Assembly: GCA_035711385.1 (NCBI GenBank)
Contig: DASTCG010000035.1
Coordinates: forward strand, 1-14,746
DNA length: 14,746 nt
Direction of reading: 5' to 3'
From: JACDAN01 sp035711385
Lineage (GTDB): Bacteria; Actinomycetota; Thermoleophilia; Gaiellales; Gaiellaceae
Below, one piece after another: positions 6,956 through 13,822 of the stretch. The notes below the pieces were generated by a model, which did not search any database, had not been told where the DNA came from, and saw only the letters and a list, made by a program, of their open reading frames with translations. Made by a program: the position numbers and the translations under genes. Position 1 is the stretch's first letter, and each line of letters starts with the position of its first letter.

Positions 6956-9883
6956 CTACGACGATCGCAAGGACGCGGCTGCGATACGCCTCATCCCAGC
7001 CGTGTTCCCTTTGCGCTCGTACTCCCGAGCCGCTCCGTCGCTGTCGCGCACGGCGAATAGCGCCCGCGCCTTGATTTCCGTGTAGTCGGTCGGTCCAGCG
7101 AGCGCAACCGCCTTGCGGGCGAGCGAGAGGTCACCCGTGGCGTTTGCGCGCGCAACTCGCCACATCACCTGCGTCGCGATGTCCAAGTCGGCGGCATGCT
7201 GTTCACTTATCTCCGAGAAACGGATCGCATCCTCGATGGAGCCCTCGGCGGCCAACGCATCTGCGAGGAAGGCGGCCACCGTCGACATCACGCTCGATGC
7301 CCCCATCTCCTGAAGCTCCCCGAACGCCCAGTTGAGGATCGCCGTCGCCTCGCCCGGCCGTCCGGCGAGCGCCTCGATCTCAGCTGCGATCAGCGATCTC
7401 GTTGCGATGCGAAAACGATGACCGAGCTCCTCGTGGAGGGCCCGTGCGGCTTCCTGGAGTCCCCGCGCTTCCTCGAATTCCCCCCGCATCGCTCGGAGGC
7501 CCGCGATCGAGCCGGTGACTGACGCGCGGAGGGCCCGGTCCTCCGGAAGCTCCGCGAGCAGGGCTTCACACCGCTCGATCGCCTCGTCGACGGGTGTCGG
7601 ACCGCAGTACAACGCCACCGCAAGCTGCGACGCAAGCGTCGACTGCTCGCTTCGATCCCCCGCAGCCCGGGCGTATCCGAGCGCGCGCTCGAGGTTTTCG
7701 GCCCGGGCATGCCACCGACAGGCGTGGACGTGAACCTCGCTCTTCAGCCACCAAGCCTTGGCGAGGCCGAGGTCGTCGCGGAGTTCCTCGAGCAGCGGGA
7801 TCGCGTTGTCGGCGACGGCGACGATATCCTCGACGGACTCCTCCGAGCTCGTGAATGAGCGAAACAGCTCTCGCTCGATCAGCGTTCGCAACTCCAGCCG
7901 TCGGTCACCCGCGGCATGGGCAGCCTCCAGCGCCTCGGTTAGCACCCGGTCGGCATGGTGGAAGTCTCCTGTCCGCATTAGTGCGCTGCCGAGCAAGGCG
8001 AGCGTTTCTCGGCGCTCGGTGTGATCGTCCGGGAGAAGCGCGGTCGCGCGCGTCAGAAGCCCGACGGCCGCCGGCGAATCGCCGCGCTGCACGGCCCGCC
8101 TGCCGGCACGGGCCAGGCGCTCGCCGGCGCTTGTGGCGAGCTCGGTGTCCGTCAGCCCAAGCTCCTGGCGGTAGCGGAACGCCTGCTCGAGGTGGTAGCC
8201 GATGAACTCGTCGAGGTCGCCGGCCGCCCGCTCGAGCCACCCTGCGTAACGCGCGTGGAGGCCCGCCCGGCTCTCCTTCGCAAGTCCGACGTACGCCGCG
8301 TCCCGGATCAGGATGTGCCGGAACCGGAAGCCGTCGTCACCGGGAATCAGCGAGCGGTCTGGCTCGATGAGCTCGCGGCGGACGAGCGAGAGAAGCGTCG
8401 GGGCGACCGGCTCGCCCCCCGAAAGGGTCGCGACCGCGCCGGCCGTGAACTCTCGCCCGATCACGGCCGCGCGCTCCAGCACGGACCGCTCCTCCGCGTC
8501 GAGCCGGTCGAGCCGCGCCGCTAGGAGCGCCTGGATTGTGGGCGGAATCTTCTCGCGCCGGCCGCCCTCCACCGCAAGGGCGAGCATCTGCTCCACGAAA
8601 AGCGGATTGCCCTCGGCGCCGGCCAGGATCCGATCCCGTTCGGTCTCGCCGACCTCACCGCCCAACACCTCGACGAGGCGCTCGGACTCCGCCTCCGACA
8701 GCGGCCCAAGCGCAAGGACGAGCGAGCTGGTGGCACTCCAGGTCGGCCGCTGCTCGAACAGCTCCGGGCGGGTGAGTCCGAGGATTACGATCGGTGCGTC
8801 CGTCGTCCAGCCGACGAGGTACTCGATCAGGTCGAGGAACGTCGGCTCAGCCCATTGCAGCTCGTCGATCCCGAGGATGAGCGGTTGCTCGCGGGCCAGG
8901 TGCTCAAGGAAGCGGCGGACGGCCCAAAAAGTCTCCTCGGTCCCCGGCGGCGACTCCGCCGTCCCGATCGCGCCGGCGATCCGGTCGGCGATCCGGTCGG
9001 CGTGCTCGGCACCTTCCAGGAACTGGGCGATGCCTTCGCGCGAGAGGCTGCCGGTGATGGAGAGGACGATGCCGCGGAGCGGCCAGTACGTGATCCCTTC
9101 GCCATACGCGAGACAGCGGCCGACGAGCGTCGTGGCCCCGGCGCTGGTCGCTGCGAACAGCTCGTTCCCGAGCCGCGACTTCCCGATCCCCGCCGGGCCG
9201 ACGATCGTGGCCAGCCGGCACCGCCGCTCCCGCTCGGCGGCCTCGAGCTCGGCGCGCAGCGACGCGAGCTCCTCCTTCCGCCCCACCATCGGCGCGTCGA
9301 GCCGGCGCGGGAAAGGCGGCGCGCCCTCCACGACCCCGAGGAGGCGCCACGCCTTGACGGGCTCGGCCTTGCCCTTGAGGGTCAGCGGCTCGAGCGGCTC
9401 GACGAGCACCGCGTTCGAGACGAGCCGGTACGTCGAGTCGCCGAGCAGGATCTCCCCCGAGCGTGCGGCCGCCTCGAGCCGCTGCGTCGTAGCGACCGCC
9501 GCGCCGGTGGCGAACGACTGCCGGTCGGTCGGATCGCCTGCGACGACCTCGCCGGTGTTGACGCCCGTGCGGATGGAAAGGCGCACTCCATGCGTCTCCT
9601 CCAGTTCTGAGTTCAGGCCGCCCAGCGCGGTGCGCATGTCGATCGCGGCCCTGACGGCGCGCAGCGCGTCGTCGTCGTGGGTGACCGGGATGCCGAAGAC
9701 GGCCATGGCGGCATCGCCGATGAACTTCTCCACGGTCCCGCCGTGCCGCTCCAGCTCGCGGCGGACCACGTCGAAGTAGCGCTCCATCACTCCCCGCAGA
9801 ACCTCGGAGTCGAGGGACTCCCCGAGCGGTGTGTAGTTGGCGATGTCGCAGAAGACAACCGTGACGGTCTTACGGGCCGCCAT
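6956..9883 (-). CDS. Nucleotidyl cyclase domain/STAND ATPase/TPR protein, copy 1
   Basis: A 975-residue soluble signalling protein. Residues 1-185 form a class III cyclase domain with metal-binding D13 (FCDI) and D57 (FIGDAAMAVFG) and purine-side K53. The segment that is normally GDAVNVAARLE reads GAAVATTQRLE, so the transition-state Asn is Ala131 while Arg135 remains. Residues about 200-560 form an AAA/STAND ATPase with Walker A GPAGIGKS at 229-236, Walker B GIDELQW with D340-E341, and GNPLFVEQML at 425-434. Residues about 580-960 are helical TPR-like repeats; there is no LuxR helix-turn-helix. It leads an operon with a small protein and a dodecin. The start has no ribosome binding site, and TAGAGT ends 8 nt upstream, suggesting a leaderless message. 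The copy-2 paralogue has exactly the same length. Catalysis is uncertain. Confidence 0.93.
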   Translation of the reverse strand: MAARKTVTVVFCDIANYTPLGESLDSEVLRGVMERYFDVVRRELERHGGTVEKFIGDAAMAVFGIPVTHDDDALRAVRAAIDMRTALGGLNSELEETHGVRLSIRTGVNTGEVVAGDPTDRQSFATGAAVATTQRLEAAARSGEILLGDSTYRLVSNAVLVEPLEPLTLKGKAEPVKAWRLLGVVEGAPPFPRRLDAPMVGRKEELASLRAELEAAERERRCRLATIVGPAGIGKSRLGNELFAATSAGATTLVGRCLAYGEGITYWPLRGIVLSITGSLSREGIAQFLEGAEHADRIADRIAGAIGTAESPPGTEETFWAVRRFLEHLAREQPLILGIDELQWAEPTFLDLIEYLVGWTTDAPIVILGLTRPELFEQRPTWSATSSLVLALGPLSEAESERLVEVLGGEVGETERDRILAGAEGNPLFVEQMLALAVEGGRREKIPPTIQALLAARLDRLDAEERSVLERAAVIGREFTAGAVATLSGGEPVAPTLLSLVRRELIEPDRSLIPGDDGFRFRHILIRDAAYVGLAKESRAGLHARYAGWLERAAGDLDEFIGYHLEQAFRYRQELGLTDTELATSAGERLARAGRRAVQRGDSPAAVGLLTRATALLPDDHTERRETLALLGSALMRTGDFHHADRVLTEALEAAHAAGDRRLELRTLIERELFRSFTSSEESVEDIVAVADNAIPLLEELRDDLGLAKAWWLKSEVHVHACRWHARAENLERALGYARAAGDRSEQSTLASQLAVALYCGPTPVDEAIERCEALLAELPEDRALRASVTGSIAGLRAMRGEFEEARGLQEAARALHEELGHRFRIATRSLIAAEIEALAGRPGEATAILNWAFGELQEMGASSVMSTVAAFLADALAAEGSIEDAIRFSEISEQHAADLDIATQVMWRVARANATGDLSLARKAVALAGPTDYTEIKARALFAVRDSDGAAREYERKGNTAGMRRIAAASLRSS

Positions 9884-9891
9884 AGAAACCC

Positions 9892-9920
9892 ACTCTAGGC
9901 CTGGGAACCTCTCATCTCCA
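9892..9920 (-). promoter_or_regulatory. Promoter of cyclase copy 1
   Basis: On the - strand, TGGAGA (9915-9920) and TAGAGT (9892-9897) are separated by 17 bp, with the -10 ending 8 nt before the ATG at 9883. The transcript would start at or one base before the start codon. The -10 context GGCCTAGAGTGG is identical in the copy-2 promoter. Confidence 0.55.
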
Positions 9921-9984
9921 GGCGCGCCCGGTGAAGACCTCGGCCGCGCCTGAGCAGGACTATTCGCGGGCGCTTCGGCTTGAT

Positions 9985-10006
9985 GGGACAGGATGAACCC
10001 TGTCCC
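9985..10006. repeat. Perfect 8-bp inverted repeat between the two modules
   Basis: GGGACAGG and CCTGTCCC flank a 6-nt loop. It lies just beyond the dodecin pseudogene, at the end of the copy-2 transcript, and about 100 nt before cyclase copy 1. It could end or stabilise the copy-2 message. No T-run follows on the - strand, so it is not a classical intrinsic terminator. The rest of the 135-nt gap (9884-10018) shows only the copy-1 promoter. Confidence 0.5.
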
Positions 10007-10018
10007 TGTGGGCAGTGA

Positions 10019-10143
10019 TCAGCGTTCGACCGCGAAGGCGATGTTGACGGTCGTCCTGTACTCGGTGATCCGCCCGTTCTCCACGACCGCGCTCATCGAG
10101 ACGACGTCGGCGATGTCGTGATGACCTTCGCAATGTCTGCCAT
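10019..10143 (-). pseudogene. Dodecin pseudogene (internal 82-bp deletion, frameshift)
   Basis: The first nine codons (MADIAKVIT) and the last 29 (DVVSMSAVVENGRITEYRTT and on to FAVER, then TGA) closely match the intact dodecin at 6494-6700, but they are in different frames. The locus is 125 nt against 207 nt for the intact gene, a loss of 82 nt that removes the helix and shifts the frame. Translation from the ATG at 10143 stops after 16 residues. A good ribosome site (GGGAGGG) still precedes the ATG, and the C-terminal part has kept its amino acid sequence well, so the loss looks recent. It is the last gene of the copy-2 module, 13 nt after the neighbouring small protein. Confidence 0.85.
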
Positions 10144-10156
10144 GCGCATCCCTCCC

Positions 10157-10378
10157 TCAGCGCACCGGTGTCATCTCGACGATGTATTCGTGCAGCGGGT
10201 TCCCGCTCTTCACGTACAGATCGACCTTGTACTTGATCGGTTCCTTCGGCGGCCAGGCGCCCTTCGCTTCGAGATCGGCTCGGGCCTTGCGCTCGGCGTC
10301 CTTTGCCGCCTTCCGGAATCTGCCGAAGGCGCCCGAGGAAACACCTGTGTATGTGGGCGGAGCTTGTTCGGTGGCCAT
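10157..10378 (-). CDS. Small hypothetical protein, [E/D]Y-x-V family (copy 2, third)
   Basis: A 73-residue basic protein of unknown function: a helix rich in Lys, Arg and Ala (about 15-39), the motif AWPPKEP, then two strands, KYKVDLYVKS and LHEYIVEM. The turn GNPLHEY is shared exactly with the protein at 10388-10561. The N-terminal part (TYTGVSSGAF, AAKDAE) aligns with the protein at 10605-10805 (TWEGRSKKGF, AAKKAE), so both come from one ancestor. AGGAGGA before the ATG overlaps the stop codon of the previous gene, implying translational coupling. The dodecin pseudogene follows after 13 nt. Confidence 0.8.
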   Translation of the reverse strand: MATEQAPPTYTGVSSGAFGRFRKAAKDAERKARADLEAKGAWPPKEPIKYKVDLYVKSGNPLHEYIVEMTPVR

Positions 10379-10387
10379 CTCGTCCTC

Positions 10388-10561
10388 CTAGTCCCGCAGT
10401 GTCACCTTGTACTCGTGGAGCGGATTGCCCTTCTTCTCCGCAGAGATCGTCTCGATTTCACGGGGTTCGTTGACGGGGACGCCTGCCATCGCCGCCTCGG
10501 CCGCCGCCTGAATCGTTCCGAACCAGCCAGGCGTGAGCTCCGTCTCCTCGTGGTCTGTCAT
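10388..10561 (-). CDS. Small hypothetical protein, [E/D]Y-x-V family (copy 2, second)
   Basis: A 57-residue protein starting MTDHEETELTPGWFGTIQ. It has a short Ala-rich helix (about 14-27) followed by two predicted strands (REIETISAEKK and HEYKVTLRD) joined by GNPLHEY. Function unknown. AGGAGGT, about 7 nt before the ATG, is one of the strongest ribosome sites in the window. It starts 43 nt after the previous small gene and ends 9 nt before the next. It is shorter than its neighbours, having lost most of the basic helix. Confidence 0.75.
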   Translation of the reverse strand: MTDHEETELTPGWFGTIQAAAEAAMAGVPVNEPREIETISAEKKGNPLHEYKVTLRD

Positions 10562-10604
10562 TCCTGCACCTCCTTCGACTGGCCCTGTCGCCGACGTGAC
10601 CCGT

Positions 10605-10805
10605 CTAGCCGCCCGTGCCCAGCACGACGATGTAGTCGCCGATCGGATTCGTGACGGTCACGTACATGTCGACCACCCGCAGCTGATGGGGCGGACGCCA
10701 CTGTCTCTGCCGCTTGAGAGCGGCCTCGGCTTTCTTGGCGGCCCTCTCGGCAGCCTCCTCGAAGCCTTTCTTGGACCTGCCCTCCCATGTCCTGACGGCG
10801 GGCAT
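10605..10805 (-). CDS. Small hypothetical protein, [E/D]Y-x-V family (copy 2, first)
   Basis: A 66-residue very basic protein. A helix (about 11-33, GFEEAAERAAKKAEAALKR) is followed by QWRPPHQ and two strands, LRVVDMYVTVT and GDYIVVLG. The turn NPIGDY corresponds to NPLHEY in its two neighbours. The start at 10805 is set by AGGAGGA just upstream; the frame stays open into the end of the cyclase gene but that extension is Arg/Ser-rich shadow sequence. It lies 40 nt after the cyclase copy-2 stop. Function unknown; nucleic-acid or protein binding by the basic helix is possible but not shown. Confidence 0.78.
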   Translation of the reverse strand: MPAVRTWEGRSKKGFEEAAERAAKKAEAALKRQRQWRPPHQLRVVDMYVTVTNPIGDYIVVLGTGG

Positions 10806-10845
10806 CTTCGTCCTCCTTCCCGATGTGTCTCGCTCCGCTGCGATC

Positions 10846-13773
10846 CTATGACGACGCAGCTTGGCGAGCCAAGAGGCGCGTCGCCGCCGCGAGGTTGCCC
10901 TTGGCTTCGTACTCCTGCCGGGCTCTCCCGAAATCGCCGGCCGCGGCATATGCGCGCGCCTTGAGATCGGGCGAATCCGTGCCCTCCGCGAGCGAGACCG
11001 CCTCTCGAGCCAAGTCGACGTCCGCCGTGGCTCGGGCGAGGGCAACGCGCCACATCACCTGTGCCACGACGTCCACCGGCGTCGCTCCGCCTTGCGCTTG
11101 TCGCGCAAACTGCTCGGCCTCCTCCAGTTGGCCCTCCTCGCAGAGCGCCTCCGCGAGGAAGGCGCTGATGGGAGGAATCACGCTCTGCGCTCCCATGGCG
11201 GTGAGCTCCCCGTACGCCCAGCGCAGGACCGCGGTCGCCTCTTGGGCCTCCCCGGCCAGCTGTTCGATGTCGGCTGCCATCAACGACCGCATGGCGATCC
11301 TGAAGCGGTGCCCCAGCTCCCGCCAGATCTCGCGCGCCTCCTCGTGGAGTCGCCGGGCCTCGTCGAAGTCTCCCTGCATCGCCCGTAGGCCGGCCATGAC
11401 GCCGATGACGGAGGCCCGGAGCGACCGAGTGGGAGGCACGTCTCGCAGCAGCCGCTCGCACCGGTCGATCGCTGCGGGGACGGGCGCCGGCCCGTAGTAC
11501 ACGGCCTGCGCGAGCTGTGCGGCGATTGCCGCCTGCTCGCCTGCGTCGCCGGCGCGGCGCGCGTGCTCCAGCGCGCGTTCGAGATGCTCGGTGCGGGGGC
11601 CCCAGCGGAAGGCATTGAGATGCACCTCGCTCTTCAGCCACCACGCCTTCGCAAGACCGATGTCGTCACCGAGCTCCTCCAGGAGCGGGATCGCGGCGTC
11701 GGCGACCGCGACGATGTCGTCGGGCGACTCCTCGGGGCGTGTGAAGGCGCGGAAGAACTCGCGCTCGATGAGGGTTCGGAGCTCTAGGCGCCGGTCCCCG
11801 GCCGCCTTGGCCGATTCAAGCGCCTCGTCGAGTGCGCGCTCGGCCCGGACGAAGTCACCCGTGCGCATCAAGGCGCTCCCGAGGATGGGCAAGATCTCAC
11901 GCCGCTCCTGGTGCGAGTCGGGCAGCAGGACTGCGGCGCGGGTCAGCAGGGCAACCGCGGCAGGGACATCGCCACGTCCAATCGCCCGCCGGCCTGCTCG
12001 CGCGAGCCGCTCGCCGGCTCGAGTCGCCAGCCTCACGTCTATGGAGCCGAGCTCCTGCCGATACCGGGACGCCTGCTCCAGGTGGTAGCCGATGATCTCG
12101 TCGAGGTCGCGCGCCGCGCGCTCGAGCCAGTCGGCATACCGCTCGTGCAACGCGGCCCGACTCTGCTTCGCAACGCCGAGATAGGCCTCGTCGCGGATCA
12201 GGATGTGACGGAAGCGGAAGCCGTCGTCGCCGGGGATCAGCGACTGGTCGGGCTCGATCAGCTCGCGCCGGACGAGCGCGAGCAGCGTCGAGGCGACCGG
12301 CTCTCCCTCCGAGAGCGATCCCACGGCGCCCGCGGTGAACTCGCGTCCGATCACCGCCGCCCGCTCGATGATGGACCGCTCGGCCGCGTCGAGCCGGTCG
12401 AGCCGCGCCGCGAGCAGCGCGTGGATGGTCGGCGGGATCGCCTCCTCGGGTGAGCCCTCCACGGCGAGTGCGAGCATCTGCTCCACGAACAGCGGGTTCC
12501 CCTCGGCGCCGGCGAGAATCCGCTGCCGCTCCTCCCGCGGGACGCTGCTGCCGAGCACCTCCACGAGGCGCTCGGAGTCGGCGTCCGACAGCGGCCGGAG
12601 CGAGACGACGAGCGAGCTCGTCGCGCCCCACGTCGGACGCTCCTCCAGCAGCTCGGGCCGGCTCAAGCCGAGGATGAGGATCGGTGTGTCCTTCGTCCAG
12701 CCGACGAGGTATTCGAGGAGGTCGAGGAAGGTCGGCTCCGCCCACTGAAGCTCGTCGATTCCCACGATGACCGGCCTGTCCCGGGCCAGGTGCTCCAGGA
12801 ACCGGCGCACGGCCCAGAAGGTCTCCTCGACGCTCGGAGGAGCCTCCGACGTCCCGACTGCTCCGGCAAGGCGCTCGGCGATCCGGCCGGCGTCCTCCGC
12901 GTCGCCGAGGAACTCCTCGATCCCGCTGCGCGAAAGGCTTCCGGTCGCCGAGAGGACGATGCCGCGCAGCGGCCAGTAGGTGATTCCCTCGCCGTAGGCG
13001 AGACAGCGCCCCACCAGCGTCGTGGCCTGCCCGCGGGCATCGGCGAAGAGCTCGTTCCCGAGCCGCGACTTCCCGATTCCCGCGGGACCGACGACCGTGG
13101 CGAGGCGGCACTCGCGTTCCACTGTTGCCGCGTCCAGCTCGGCGTGCAGTGCAGTGAGCTCTGCGTCGCGACCCACCATCGGCGTGTCGAGGCGGCGGGG
13201 GAACGGCGGCGCGCCCTCGACCACGCCGAGGAGCCGCCATGCCTTCACCGGCGCGGCCTTGCCCTTGAGCGTCAGTGGGTCCATCGGCTCGACGAGCACG
13301 GCGTTCGAGACCAGGCGGTACGTCGAGTCGCCGAGCAGGATCTCGCCCGAGCGGGCCGCGGCCTCCAGCCTCTGCGTCGTCGCGACTGCGCTGCCGGTGG
13401 CAAAGCTCTGCCGGTCGGTGGGATCTCCTGCCACGACCTCGCCGGTGTTGATCCCGGTCCGGATCGTGAGGCGCACTGTGTGGCTCTGCTCCAGCTCGGC
13501 GTTCAGCCCGCCGAGCGCCGTGCGCATGTCGACCGCGGCCCTGACGGCCCGGAGCGCGTCATCGTCGTGGGTGACCGGGATGCCGAACACGGCCATGACT
13601 GCGTCGCCGATGAACTTCTCGACGGTTCCTCCGTGCCGCTCGAGCTCGGACCGGACCACCTCGAAGTAGCGCTCCATCACTCCTCTCAGCACCTCGGGAT
13701 CCAGCGCCTCCCCGAGGGGCGTGAAGTTCGCGATGTCGCAGAAGACGACCGTGACCGTCTTCCGAGCCGCCAT
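10846..13773 (-). CDS. Nucleotidyl cyclase domain/STAND ATPase/TPR protein, copy 2
   Basis: A 975-residue paralogue of the product of 6956-9883, with the same domains at the same residue numbers: cyclase domain 1-185 (D13, K53, D57, Arg135, and Ala131 instead of the catalytic Asn), ATPase about 200-560 (Walker A GPAGIGKS 229-236, Walker B D340-E341, GNPLFVEQML 425-434) and TPR-like repeats about 580-960. By hand count 182 of the first 200 residues are identical between the copies, whereas the last 60 are only about half identical. It starts an operon of three small proteins and a broken dodecin. The ATG has no ribosome site; TAGAGT ends 8 nt upstream. It diverges from ffh across 49 nt. Confidence 0.93.
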   Translation of the reverse strand: MAARKTVTVVFCDIANFTPLGEALDPEVLRGVMERYFEVVRSELERHGGTVEKFIGDAVMAVFGIPVTHDDDALRAVRAAVDMRTALGGLNAELEQSHTVRLTIRTGINTGEVVAGDPTDRQSFATGSAVATTQRLEAAARSGEILLGDSTYRLVSNAVLVEPMDPLTLKGKAAPVKAWRLLGVVEGAPPFPRRLDTPMVGRDAELTALHAELDAATVERECRLATVVGPAGIGKSRLGNELFADARGQATTLVGRCLAYGEGITYWPLRGIVLSATGSLSRSGIEEFLGDAEDAGRIAERLAGAVGTSEAPPSVEETFWAVRRFLEHLARDRPVIVGIDELQWAEPTFLDLLEYLVGWTKDTPILILGLSRPELLEERPTWGATSSLVVSLRPLSDADSERLVEVLGSSVPREERQRILAGAEGNPLFVEQMLALAVEGSPEEAIPPTIHALLAARLDRLDAAERSIIERAAVIGREFTAGAVGSLSEGEPVASTLLALVRRELIEPDQSLIPGDDGFRFRHILIRDEAYLGVAKQSRAALHERYADWLERAARDLDEIIGYHLEQASRYRQELGSIDVRLATRAGERLARAGRRAIGRGDVPAAVALLTRAAVLLPDSHQERREILPILGSALMRTGDFVRAERALDEALESAKAAGDRRLELRTLIEREFFRAFTRPEESPDDIVAVADAAIPLLEELGDDIGLAKAWWLKSEVHLNAFRWGPRTEHLERALEHARRAGDAGEQAAIAAQLAQAVYYGPAPVPAAIDRCERLLRDVPPTRSLRASVIGVMAGLRAMQGDFDEARRLHEEAREIWRELGHRFRIAMRSLMAADIEQLAGEAQEATAVLRWAYGELTAMGAQSVIPPISAFLAEALCEEGQLEEAEQFARQAQGGATPVDVVAQVMWRVALARATADVDLAREAVSLAEGTDSPDLKARAYAAAGDFGRARQEYEAKGNLAAATRLLARQAASS

Positions 13774-13781
13774 GGCGAACC

Positions 13782-13809
13782 ACTCTAGGCCGAAAACCGC
13801 CTGTCTCTA
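13782..13809 (-). promoter_or_regulatory. Promoter of cyclase copy 2
   Basis: On the - strand, TAGAGT (13782-13787) lies 8 nt before the ATG at 13773, inside GGCCTAGAGTGG, which is shared with the copy-1 promoter. A weak -35, TAGAGA (13804-13809), stands 16 bp upstream and overlaps the opposing ffh -10 box by two bases. Confidence 0.5.
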
Positions 13810-13813
13810 GACT
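13808..13813 (+). promoter_or_regulatory. -10 box of ffh
   Basis: TAGACT ends 9 nt before the ffh ATG, with no ribosome binding site between, so the ffh message probably has almost no leader. The matching -35 region (about 13785-13790) falls on the -10 box of the divergent cyclase promoter. Confidence 0.45.
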
Positions 13814-13822
13814 GTTCCGCCG

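Noticed and set aside
8974..8997. Two 12-nt direct repeats (CGGCGATCCGGT) in cyclase copy 1
   Set aside because: They encode a repeated D-R-I-A helix segment. Copy 2 has the same length there, so it is not a recent expansion or a regulatory repeat.
10806..11045. Upstream extension of the first small protein into the cyclase copy-2 gene
   Set aside because: The extension is an Arg/Ser-rich out-of-frame shadow of the cyclase, and AGGAGGA marks the ATG at 10805.
6494..13787. Recent horizontal transfer or transposon origin of the duplicated module
   Set aside because: No transposase, integrase, terminal inverted repeats or target duplications are visible, and base and codon use look like the flanking housekeeping genes.
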